From the NCBI RefSeq assembly GCF_900091845.1, contig NZ_FMCI01000318.1, positions 1 through 40,455 on the forward strand: a stretch of 40,455 nt of DNA, given 5' to 3'. Shown here piece after piece: positions 26,440 to 40,455 of the stretch (within the stretch, counting starts at the first letter, position 1; every line of letters starts with the position of its first letter). A program made the translations under genes and the position numbers. The stretch is from Streptomyces sp. SolWspMP-5a-2. GTDB lineage: Bacteria > Actinomycetota > Actinomycetes > Streptomycetales > Streptomycetaceae. A model generated the notes under the pieces. That model saw nothing but the letters and a program-made list of their open reading frames with translations, was not told where the DNA came from and searched no databases.

Positions 26440-29400
26440 GTGCCCGTCCACACCCACGACTACCTGACCGATCCCCCCGGCAGCACCGGCCGCGCCCTGG
26501 ACGGGCTGACCCTGCCCGAGGTGTTCGCCGCGGCCGTGCGCCGGGGCGGCGACTCCGTCGCCCTGCACGCCGGCGACCGCGCCCTGACCTGGAACACCTG
26601 GCGCACCGAGGTGGACGCGCTGGCGCGCGGTCTCCAGGCCGCCGGGGTGGTCCCGGGCGACGTGCTGGCCCTGCACCTGCCCAACTGCTGGGAGTACCTG
26701 ACGCTGCATCTGGCGGCCGCGTCGGTCGGCGCCGTCACCATGCCGGTCCACCAGGGCAACGCCGCCACCGACGTGCGCGCGCTCCTGGAGCGGGTCCAAC
26801 CCGCCGCCGTCGCGCTGCCGTCGCGCACCCAGGAGGGCGACGGACCGCTCGCCGCGACCGCGCTGCGCGAGGCGCTGCCCTCGCTGCGGGCGGTGCTGGT
26901 CGCGGGCGACGAGGCCGCGCCCGGCGCGGAGACCGTCACCGGACTGCTCGCCCGCTGGTCGGGGCAGGCCCCCGAACCCGTCGACGTGCGGCCCGAGTCG
27001 CCGTTCGTGCTGCTGCCGTCGTCCGGCACCACCTCGGCGCGGCCCAAGATCTGTCTGCACTCGCACGACGCGCTGCTCACCAACTCGCGGGTGGCGACCG
27101 AGGACTCCGCCGACGCCTACGCGGGGACCGTGCTGACCGCGTGCCCGCTGACCCACTGCTTCGGACTCCAGTCGGTGTACGCGGCGTTCTTCCGCGCCGG
27201 ACGGCACGTGCTGCTGCCCACCTGGGACGTCGAGCGGTTCATGGAGCTGGCCGGACGGCACGACCCGAGCGTGGTCGTCGCGGTCCCCGCGCAGCTGCAC
27301 GACATCGTGACCCGGGCCAGGGAGCTGCCGGACCGCGGCGGGCTGCGGCCCGCCCGGATCCTCACGGCGGGCGCCGCGCTGCCGCCCGCGCTGGTGCGCG
27401 AGGTGCGGCAGACCCTGGACACCACGCTGATCGTGGTCTGGGGCATGTCGGAGGCGGGCAACGGCACCAGCAGCCTGGCCGCGGACCCGCCGGAGGTGGC
27501 CTCCGGCAGCGTGGGCAGGCCCATCCAGGACTCCGAGATGCGGGTCGTCGGCGAGGACGGGCTGCCGTGCCCGCCCGGCGAACCCGGTGAGCTGCAGTAC
27601 CGGGGTCCCACCCTGTTCCGCGGCTACTTCGGGGAACCGGAGCTGACCCGCTCGGTGCTGACCGGGGACGGCTGGCTGCGCACCGGCGACCTCGCGTCGA
27701 TCGGCGCGGACGGACTGGTCTCCTTCCACGGCCGCTCGGCGGAGCTGATCAACGTGGGCGGCCGCAAGTTCAACGCGGTGGAGATCCAGACGCTGCTGGC
27801 GGAGATGCCGGACATCGGCCCGCTCGCCGTCGTCGCCCGCCCCGACCCGCGGCTGGGCGAGTACCCGGTCCTGGTGGTCACCGAACGGACCGCGCCGACC
27901 GCGCCGACCGCGCCGTCCGAGGCGCCCGCCGCGCCGCGCGGCACCGTCGCGCTCCGGGACGTCACGGCGTTCCTGCGGGCCTCGGGGACCGCCGAGTACA
28001 AGATCCCGCTGGAGGTCGTGGCGCTGCCCGCGCTGCCCCGCACCCCCGCCGGGAAGATCAACCGGCGGGCGCTCGAACAGCACCTGGCGCAGACCGCCGA
28101 ACAGCCCGCGGGCGGTGGGGAGCGCGCGCCGCGCCCGGCGCTGCGGGACGCGCTCGGCCTGGTCGTCGCGGCCGTCACCGAGGTGCTGGCCGCCGTGCCG
28201 GGCAAGGACGCCCCGGCCGCCCCGATCGGACCCGACGTCACCTTCCGCGCCCACGGCCTGGACTCGGTCGCCTCCGTGCGGCTGCGCAACGCGCTCGCCG
28301 AGGCGACCGGGCTGACCCTGCCCGCGGGGCTCGCCTTCGACTACCCCACGCCGCAGGCGCTGGCCCGCGAACTGGCGGGCCTGAACGGGCCGCAGACCCC
28401 GGAGACCGCACGGACCGCGGCCACCGACGAGCCCGTCGCGATCGTCTCCATGGCGTGCCGGCTGCCCGGCGGCGCCACCTCGCCCGAGGCGCTCTGGGAG
28501 CTGCTGCGGGACGGCACCGACGCCGTCACCGGCTTCCCCGAGGACCGCGGCTGGGACCTGGACGCCCTCTTCGCCGACACCCCCGAGGGCGCCGACGCCC
28601 CCGGCACCTCGGTGGCCCGCGAGGGCGGGTTCCTGCGCGACGCCGCCCACTTCGACGCCGGGTTCTTCGGGATGTCGGCGCGCGAGGCGCTCGCCACCGA
28701 CCCGCAGCAGCGGCTGCTCCTGGAGACCGCCTGGGAGGCCGTCGAGCGCGCCAGGCTCGACCCGGCGACCCTGCGCGGCAGCCGTACCGGTGTCTTCACC
28801 GGCGCGATGTACCACGACTACGCGGCGGGCGCCGCCGACCCGTCGGGCGAGCTGGAGAGCCTGCTGCCGGTGGGCACCGCGGGCGGCGCGCTCTCCGGCC
28901 GGATCGCCTACACCCTCGGGCTGAGCGGTCCCGCCCTCACCGTCGACACCGCCTGCTCCTCCTCCCTGGTCGCGCTGCACCTGGCGTGCCGCTCGCTGCG
29001 GTCGGGGGAGTCCGACCTCGCGCTGGCCGGCGGGGTCGCGGTGATGTCCACGCCCGCCGCCTTCGTCGGCTTCTCCCGGCTGCGGGGCCTGTCCCCCGAC
29101 GGCCGCTGCAAGTCCTTCGGGACGGCGCCGACGGCGCGGCCTGGTCGGAGGGGCGGGGCTGCTCGTCCTCGAACGGCTCTCGGACGCCCGCCGCAACGGC
29201 CACCCCGTGCTCGCCGTGATCCGCGGCTCGGCCGTCAACCAGGACGGTGCCTCCAACGGGCTCACCGCGCCCCACGGACCCGCGCAGCAGCGGGTCGTCC
29301 GGCAGGCCCTGGCCGACGCGGGCATCGGCGCCGACGAGGTCGACGCCGTCGAGGCGCACGGCACCGGCACCGCGCTCGGCGACCCGATCGAGGCCGAGGC

Positions 29401-31672
29401 GCTGCTGGCCACCTACGGGCGCGAGCGTCCGGACGGACGGCCGCTGTGGCTGGGCTCCGTGAAGTCCAACCTGGGCCACACGCAGGCCGCCGCGGGCGCC
29501 GCCGCCGTCATGAAGATGGTGCTGGCGCTGGAGCACGGGCACCTCCCGCGCACCCTGCACGCGGACACGCCGACCTCCCAGGTCGACTGGAGCCCCGGCA
29601 CCGTGCGGCTGCTGTCCGAGGCGCGGGACTGGCCCCGCGAGGAGGGCCGTCCGCGCCGGGCCGGGGTCTCGTCGTTCGGCATCAGCGGCACCAACGCGCA
29701 CCTGGTCCTGGAGGAGGCGCCCGCCGCCGCACCGGCCCAGGACGCCCCCGCGGACGACGCCCACGGCGGGCCCGCGGCGCCGTGGCTGGTGTCGGCGAAG
29801 GACCCGGACGCGCTGCGCGGACAGGCCAGGCGCCTCGCCGGGTACGCCGCCGCGCACCCGGAGGTCTCCGCCGCTGACATCGCCCACTCGCTCCTGACCA
29901 CCCGTACCGTGCACCCCCGCACGGCCGTGCTGACCGGCGCCGACCGGGCCGAACTCGTCGCGGCCGCCGAGGCGTTCGCGCGCGGCGAGGCACCGGGCAG
30001 CGCCGGGCGCGGTCCGCTGGGCGGCGGCCGGGAGACGGCGTTCGTCCTCACCGGGCAGGGCAGCCAGCGCCCCGGCATGGGCCGCCAACTGGCCGCCGCG
30101 TTCCCGGTGTTCGACACCGCGCTGCGCGAGGTGTGCGCGCTCCTCGACCCGCACCTGGAGCGGCCCCTGACCGACGTCATGTGGGCCGCGCCGGAGAGCG
30201 ACGACGCCGCGCTGCTGGACCGCACCGGGTACGCGCAGCCCGCCCTGTTCGCCTTCGAGGTGGCCCTGTACCGGCTCCTGGAGTCCTGGGGCACGGTCCC
30301 CGACCGGCTGGTCGGGCACTCGGTCGGCGAGATCGCCGCAGCGCAGGTCGCCGGGGTGCTGTCGCTCGCCGACGCGTGCGCCCTGGTCGCGGCGCGCGGG
30401 CGGCTCATGGAGGCGCTGCCGCCGGGCGGCGCGATGGTCGCGGTGCGCTGCTCCGAGGAGGAGGCGGTGGCGCTCCTGGCGGGGCACGCCGACGAGGTCG
30501 CGGTGGCCGCCGTCAACGGGCCGTCCTCCGTGGTGCTTTCCGGCGCCGAGGACGCGGTGTCCGCGCTGGTCGCCGAGGCGGCCGCGCGCGGTCACAAGAC
30601 CCGGCGGCTGGTGGTCAGCCACGCCTTCCACTCGCCGCTGATGGACCCGATGCTCGCCGGGTTCCGCGACGTGGTCGCCGGGCTCTCCTTCGCGGAACCC
30701 GCGCTGCCGGTCGTCTCCGGGGTGACCGGCAGGCCGCTCACCGCCGAGGAGGCGGCCGACCCCGAGCACTGGGTGCGGCACGCCAGGGACACCGTCAGGT
30801 TCGCCGACGCGGTCGCCCACCTCGACGCCGAACACACCGCCGTCTACGTCGAGTTGGGCCCGGAGGCGGCGCTCACCCCGATGGTCGGGGAGTGCCTGGG
30901 CGACCGGGACCCCGACACCGGGCCCGCCGTCCTGCCGGTGCTGCGCGGCGGCACCGACGAGGCCGGGGCCGCGCTCGCCTGCGCGGTGCGCCTGCACGCG
31001 CTCGGGCTGCCTGTCGAGTGGCGGGCGGCGCTGCCGGGCGCGGGGACGGTGACGCTGCCCACGTACGCGTTCCAGCACGAGGCGTACTGGCTGGCGTCGG
31101 TGCCGCTGGGCGCCGTCGCCAGCGGGCCGCTGCCTGCCGGTCCCGGGGCGGCCGACGCGGGCCCCGAGCTGGCCGAGCGGCTGGCCGGGCTCTCCGACGA
31201 CGAGGCCGAGAGCCTGGTCACGGAGCTGGTCAGGGGTGAACTCGCCGCGGTGGTCGGCGGGACGCTGCCGTCCGACGCGGGGGCCGACCTGGCCTTCACG
31301 GAGCTGGGGGTCACCTCGGTCACCGCCGTGGAGCTGCGCAACCGGCTGACCGCGGCGACCGGGGTGCGGCTGCCGCCGACCCTGGTCTTCGACCACCCCT
31401 CCCCCGGTGCGGTGGCCCGCCTGGTGTGCGACGCGCTGCGGGACACCCGGCCGCGCCGCCGCCGTGACCCGGCCGCCCTGGTCGACGAGTTGGAGACGCT
31501 GCTCGTCTCCGGCGCGAGCGTCGACTCGGACACCGCGGCCCGGCTGCGGGCCCTGGCGGGCCGCTGGGCGTCGTCCCGGGGCGGCGCCCAGGAGCAGGGC
31601 ACGGTCACCGTGGACGTGGCCGACGCGTCCGACGAGGAGCTGTTCCGCCTCATGGACGGCGACCCGGCGTGA
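26440..31672 (+). CDS. fscA: Loading PKS FscA (ligase-ACP-KS-AT-ACP) with two apparent -1 frameshifts in KS
   Basis: About 1744 residues once two lost bases in G-runs (29119-29121 and 29150-29153) are restored. Domains by nucleotide: acyl-AMP ligase 26440-28090 (SSGTTSARPK, VVWGMSEAGNG, WLRTGDL, PAGKINRRAL); loading ACP 28140-28375 (GLDSV, Ser codon 28264); KS 28430-29715 (TACSSS, Cys codon 28954; EAHGTGT and NLGHTQ His after the shifts); AT 30040-30940 (GHSVGE, and SHAFH implying malonyl-CoA); ACP 31170-31420 (GVTSV); class 1 C-terminal docking tail. The ligase should load PABA. The absence of KR and DH fits the aryl ketone next to the ring in candicidin-type heptaenes. Stacked starts GTG 26434, ATG 26437, GTG 26440; the last has GGGAG five bases before it. 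As written, the frame breaks before both catalytic His residues. Confidence 0.88.
29119..29153 (+). other. Two single-base losses in the KS domain of fscA
   Basis: Frame 1 coding ends at GRCKSFG; the next residues DGADGAAWSEG are read only in frame 3, and coding resumes in frame 2 with AGLLVLERLSDA. The intact KS in this window has the equivalent run DGTGFSEGAGFLVVERLSDA without a break. One G is missing around 29119-29121 and another around 29150-29153, net -2. Both sites are G homopolymers, so sequencing error is the simplest explanation; true mutation would inactivate the gene. Confidence 0.85.
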
Positions 31673-31986
31673 CCTCCCCGCGCCGACCCGGCCCCGAACG
31701 GCCGCCGGACCGGACGGAGTCGGTCCCGCGCGCGGGACGTCCGCGCCGTCTCCCGGCGGCCCCCGTTCCGGCGGGGCCGGGTCCCCTCTTCTGCGGCGCC
31801 GTGGGCCAGGGGCGCGGTGCCCCGCGGTCCCGGCGCCCGGTCAGGCCGTGACCGGCCGCGACCGCCACTCCCCCGCCCGCCACGGGCGGGGCCCCTCTCC
31901 TGCGGGGGCCCGGTCTCCGGGCCCCCGTCGCCCATCCGGCCGGTGATCCGCCGTCCGCACCCCACCCACCAGCGGGAGTACATCTC
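31673..31986. other. 314-base gap between fscA and fscTI
   Basis: No gene is supported. The first two thirds is very GC-rich, low-complexity sequence. The end holds two tandem GC hairpins (31871-31891, 31903-31927), then a short less GC-rich segment with the fscTI ribosome site GGGAG at about 31974-31978. No promoter motif is obvious. Confidence 0.6.
31871..31927 (+). terminator. Tandem hairpins after fscA
   Basis: CCCCGCCCG/CGGGCGGGG (31871-31879 with 31883-31891, 3-base loop) is followed 11 bases later by CGGGGGCCCGG/CCGGGCCCCCG (31903-31913 with 31917-31927, 3-base loop). Both stems are perfect. Without U-tracts they may end or attenuate fscA transcription before the exporter genes. Confidence 0.5.
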
Positions 31987-32997
31987 ATGAGCGGGCTCGT
32001 CACGCCCCCTGTCACCCGGCCGGGACCGGCGCCGGGCTCCGGTTCCGGAGACCTGATGATCGAGGCGGACAACGTCACCAAGTCGTTCGGCTCGGTCCAC
32101 GCCCTGGACTCGGTGAGCGTCGCCGCCCCGCGCGGCACGGTCCTCGGCCTCCTCGGCCACAACGGCGCCGGGAAGACCACCCTGGTCAACATCCTCACCA
32201 CGGCGCTGCCGCTCACCTCGGGGCGGGCCTGCGTGGCGGGCTTCGACGTGGCCGACAAGCCCGTCGAGATCCGCCGCCGGATCGGCCTGACCGGGCAGTT
32301 CGCCTCGGTCGACGGCCAGCTCAGCGGCCGCGACAACATCGTGCTCATCGCCCGGCTGCTCGGCGCGGGCCGCCGGGCCGCCGCCGCGCGCGCCGACGAA
32401 CTCCTCGAACTGTTCGCCCTGACCGAGGTCGCGGACCGGCGCGCGAGCGGCTACTCGGGCGGCCTGCGCCGGCGGCTCGACCTCGCGGTGTCGCTGGTCG
32501 GCGCCCCCGAGGTGCTGTTCCTCGACGAACCGACCACCGGGCTCGACCCCACCAGCAGGCTCAACCTGTGGGAGATCGTCGAGGGCCTGGTCAGGCAGGG
32601 CACCACCGTGCTCCTGACCACGCAGTACCTGGAGGAGGCCGACCGGCTCGCGGACACCATCACGGTGCTCTCCGAGGGCCGCGTGGTGGCCGCGGGGACG
32701 GCGGCCGAGCTGAAGGCGACCATCGGGCGCCGCACGGTCACCCTCACCCTGGAGACCGGCGAGGACCTGGGCAGGGCGGGCGCGGCCCTGCGCGTCGCGG
32801 GCTTCGCCGCCGTCAACGGGGAGGACGAGGCGCGGACCGTCGTCGTCCCGATCGACGCCACCCGGGAGATCGCGGACGTCATCAGGACCCTGGACCAGGC
32901 GGGCGTCGAGGCGAGCGAGCTGACCTTCGGCGAGCCCAGCCTCGACGACGTGTACCTGGCGCTCGCCGACCGCTCCGCGGCCAGGACCCCGGCGTGA
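31987..32997 (+). CDS. fscTI: ABC exporter ATPase, DrrA type (FscTI)
   Basis: A 336-residue ATPase with Walker A GHNGAGKTT, signature YSGGLRRRLDLA, Walker B VLFLDEPTTGLDP and the DrrA-type switch region LLTTQYLEEAD, where Gln replaces the usual His. A C-terminal DrrA-like extension (FGEPSLDDVYLALAD) follows the ATPase domain. About 22 Pro/Gly-rich residues precede the domain, so Met at 32056 is a possible alternative start, but GGGAG precedes ATG 31987. With the following ABC-2 permease it should form a drug-export pump for the polyene, also protecting the producer. Confidence 0.85.
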   Translation: MSGLVTPPVTRPGPAPGSGSGDLMIEADNVTKSFGSVHALDSVSVAAPRGTVLGLLGHNGAGKTTLVNILTTALPLTSGRACVAGFDVADKPVEIRRRIGLTGQFASVDGQLSGRDNIVLIARLLGAGRRAAAARADELLELFALTEVADRRASGYSGGLRRRLDLAVSLVGAPEVLFLDEPTTGLDPTSRLNLWEIVEGLVRQGTTVLLTTQYLEEADRLADTITVLSEGRVVAAGTAAELKATIGRRTVTLTLETGEDLGRAGAALRVAGFAAVNGEDEARTVVVPIDATREIADVIRTLDQAGVEASELTFGEPSLDDVYLALADRSAARTPA

Positions 32998-33112
32998 GCG
33001 CCCCGCGCCCGCGACGCGCCGCACCCGGCGCGGCGCTCCGCCCCGGCTCCGACGAGCCCCGCGCCACCCCGGCGGACGCCCCCGCCGACCGACGTCCCCC
33101 GTGGAGGACCCG

Positions 33113-33958
33113 ATGACCACCCAGCTCACCCCCGCGACCGGACCGGCCTCCCGGGTCGCGGGCGCCGACCGGCCCGTGTTCGGCGGGAGTTCGCTCCTCA
33201 CCCAGATCCGGGTGCTGACCGGGCGGTCGCTGCGCGCCATGGTGACCGACCCGGGGATCGTGCTGTTCGGCCTGATCCAGCCGGTCGTCATCCTGTTCGT
33301 GCTGACGCAGGTGTTCAGCAAGATGGGCATGCCGCCGCACTTCCCGGGCGGGGTGAGCTACCTCGACTACGTGCTGCCCGCCGTGCTGGTGGACAACGCG
33401 GCGCAGTCGGCGATGCAGTCCGGGGTGGGTCTGGTCGAGGACCAGAAGAACGGCATGGTGGCCCGGCTGCGCTCGCTGCCGGTGCACCCGGGGGCGCTGC
33501 TCGCGGCGCGGAGCCTGGTGGGCCTGGTGCGCAGCGCCGTCCAGGTGCTGGTGATCATGGTGCTGGCGATGACGGCGCTCGGTTACTCGCCGCACGGCGG
33601 CATGGCCGAGCTGGCGCTCTCCGCGGGTCTGACGCTGTTCATCAGCTTCTCGCTCGGCTGGGCGTTCATCGCGGCCGGTGCCTGGCTGCGGCGGGCCGAG
33701 CCGCTGCAGAACCTCGCGCTGATCGTCATCTTCCCGCTGATGTTCGCCTCCAGCGCCTACGTGCCGGTGGAGGACCTGCCCGCGTGGCTGCGGGTGGTCG
33801 CGAGCGTCAACCCGCTGACCTACGCCATCGACGCGACCCGCGCGCTCGCCCTCGACGTGCCGGGGCTCGACCACGCGATCCCCGCTCTGGCGATCTGCAC
33901 GGTGATCGCCGTGGTCGGCATGGTGGCCGCCCTGCGCGGTTTCCGCCGGCCCCTCTGA
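33113..33958 (+). CDS. fscTII: ABC-2 type export permease, DrrB type (FscTII)
   Basis: A 281-residue ABC-2 membrane protein with about six hydrophobic segments, the first at VLFGLIQPVVILFVLTQVF and the last at LAICTVIAVVGMVAAL. Between them is the family motif GLVEDQKNGMVARLRSLPV, and FASSAYVPVEDLPAWLRVVA with NPLTYAIDATRAL near the end is diagnostic for the DrrB group. ATG 33113 has GGAGG five bases upstream; the GTG at 33101 is part of that site. It pairs with FscTI, 115 bases upstream, and is followed by strong hairpins before the convergent PKS gene. Confidence 0.85.
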   Translation: MTTQLTPATGPASRVAGADRPVFGGSSLLTQIRVLTGRSLRAMVTDPGIVLFGLIQPVVILFVLTQVFSKMGMPPHFPGGVSYLDYVLPAVLVDNAAQSAMQSGVGLVEDQKNGMVARLRSLPVHPGALLAARSLVGLVRSAVQVLVIMVLAMTALGYSPHGGMAELALSAGLTLFISFSLGWAFIAAGAWLRRAEPLQNLALIVIFPLMFASSAYVPVEDLPAWLRVVASVNPLTYAIDATRALALDVPGLDHAIPALAICTVIAVVGMVAALRGFRRPL

Positions 33959-33973
33959 CCCCTCGCGCGAACT

Positions 33974-34032
33974 CCCCCCACGCGCGGGGGGACGAGGCCC
34001 GTGGACGCCCATCCTCAGCGTCCGCGGGCCTC
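33974..34032 (+). terminator. Terminator of the exporter operon
   Basis: A small hairpin CCCCCC/GGGGGG (33974-33991, 6-base loop) is followed by a stem of 15 pairs with one U-G wobble: GAGGCCC-GT-GGACGC (33994-34008) and GCGTCC-GC-GGGCCTC (34018-34032), then TTCCC. It lies 15 to 74 bases past the fscTII stop. Confidence 0.75.
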
Positions 34033-34331
34033 TTCCCGTGTCCGGGCACGGCCGCCTGGCCGTGCCCGTTTCCGGTCAGTCCCGGTGGCCGGAACAGGCA
34101 CGGCGGGCGCACACATCGAGCCATGGGCTGCTCAGCGGGCGGAGCTGTCCGTTTCCGTACGTTTGAAAACGGGCGCCGTGCGACACGGGAACGGGCCCGG
34201 GGGTCGCGTCGGGAGGCAGGAGGGCGTCCGGTGCGGTGCCCGCCGGGCGGGCCGGGGCGCGGCGTGCGGACCACCGGATTCTGACCGGTGCAGCTCGCAG
34301 GGGGTGCGGGCGCGGCGGGGAGCGGGCCGGA

Positions 34332-34380
34332 AGCCCGCGGGGGCCCGGTGCCTGTCCTCGGCACCGGGCCCCCGCGGGCT
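34332..34380. terminator. Long terminator hairpin of the minus-strand PKS gene
   Basis: A perfect stem of 21 pairs, 34332-34352 with 34360-34380, closes a 7-base loop, 36 bases beyond the PKS stop codon. It begins AGCCCGCGGGGG and ends CCCCCGCGGGCT; CTTTC follows on the plus strand. It could stop transcription from both sides. Confidence 0.8.
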
Positions 34381-34415
34381 CTTTCGACGGGTGCCCCCGT
34401 GGGGGCGGTATCCGG

Positions 34416-40455
<6,040 letters not shown>

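Larger units (their letters stand above)
33959..34415. other. 457-base convergent gap between fscTII and the PKS gene
   Basis: No gene is supported. It holds hairpins at 33974-33991 and 33994-34032 next to fscTII, a long hairpin at 34332-34380 next to the PKS stop, and between them a small less GC-rich island (about 34145-34175) with an inverted repeat CCGTTT/AAACGG around CGTACG. Confidence 0.65.

Noticed and set aside
29207..31672. A separate downstream PKS protein starting at 29207
   Set aside because: It begins in the middle of a KS domain, without the catalytic Cys or a ribosome site; it is the continuation of fscA after the frameshifts.

Overview
The window is very GC-rich, with codon positions, GTG/TTG starts and gene families typical of Streptomyces. 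Most of it is one flank of a modular polyketide cluster for an aromatic heptaene antifungal of the candicidin/FR-008 (levorin, trichomycin) type. The diagnosis rests on a combination of genes: a fused aminodeoxychorismate synthase (pabAB) and an ADC lyase (pabC) that make p-aminobenzoate (PABA), a loading PKS that begins with an acyl-AMP ligase, a mycosaminyltransferase and mycosamine aminotransferase, a P450 plus ferredoxin for the exocyclic carboxyl group, a type II thioesterase, a DrrAB-like exporter, a PAS-LuxR activator and three large LuxR (LAL) regulators. Gene symbols follow the fsc nomenclature by family recognition; no database search was possible.

Layout. 1-5413 (+): the end of a conservon-type sensor kinase, its Roadblock partner, and a branched-chain-amino-acid-type ABC transporter (lipoprotein, fused LivH-LivM permease, two ATPases); this looks like chromosomal flank rather than cluster. 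5506-9454: an FAD monooxygenase (-), a secreted GH16 beta-1,3-glucanase (+) with its own promoter, and the coupled pair fscRI-pabC (-). 9971-18699 (-): fscRII, fscRIII and fscRIV, with RIII-RII four bases apart. 19035-26252 (+): fscMI, fscMII, fscP, fscFE, fscTE, pabAB. 26440-31672 (+): fscA (ligase-ACP-KS-AT-ACP), with two apparent one-base losses inside the KS domain. 31987-33958 (+): fscTI/fscTII exporter. 34416-40455 (-): the 3' end of a multimodular PKS whose last module is KS-AT-DH-KR-ACP; it runs off the right edge.

How the parts work together. PabAB and PabC convert chorismate to PABA, which the FscA ligase domain activates and loads on its first ACP. The first extension module of FscA has no ketoreductase, which fits the retained aryl ketone (p-aminoacetophenone group) of these heptaenes. 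Later modules, including the one at the right edge with active DH and KR motifs, build the chain. FscP with FscFE oxidises a methyl branch, FscMII makes the amino sugar donor, FscMI attaches it, and FscTI/TII export the product. FscRI probably acts on 16-bp boxes of the PimM type; I see a 14/16 match in the fscRIV/fscMI divergent region and a 12/16 match upstream of fscA.

The points most worth a second look are the double frameshift in fscA, the graded loss of the Walker A motif among the three LAL regulators, the fused docking-domain pair inside the right-hand PKS, the nested palindrome between fscRII and fscRI, and the antifungal glucanase sitting inside the polyene region.
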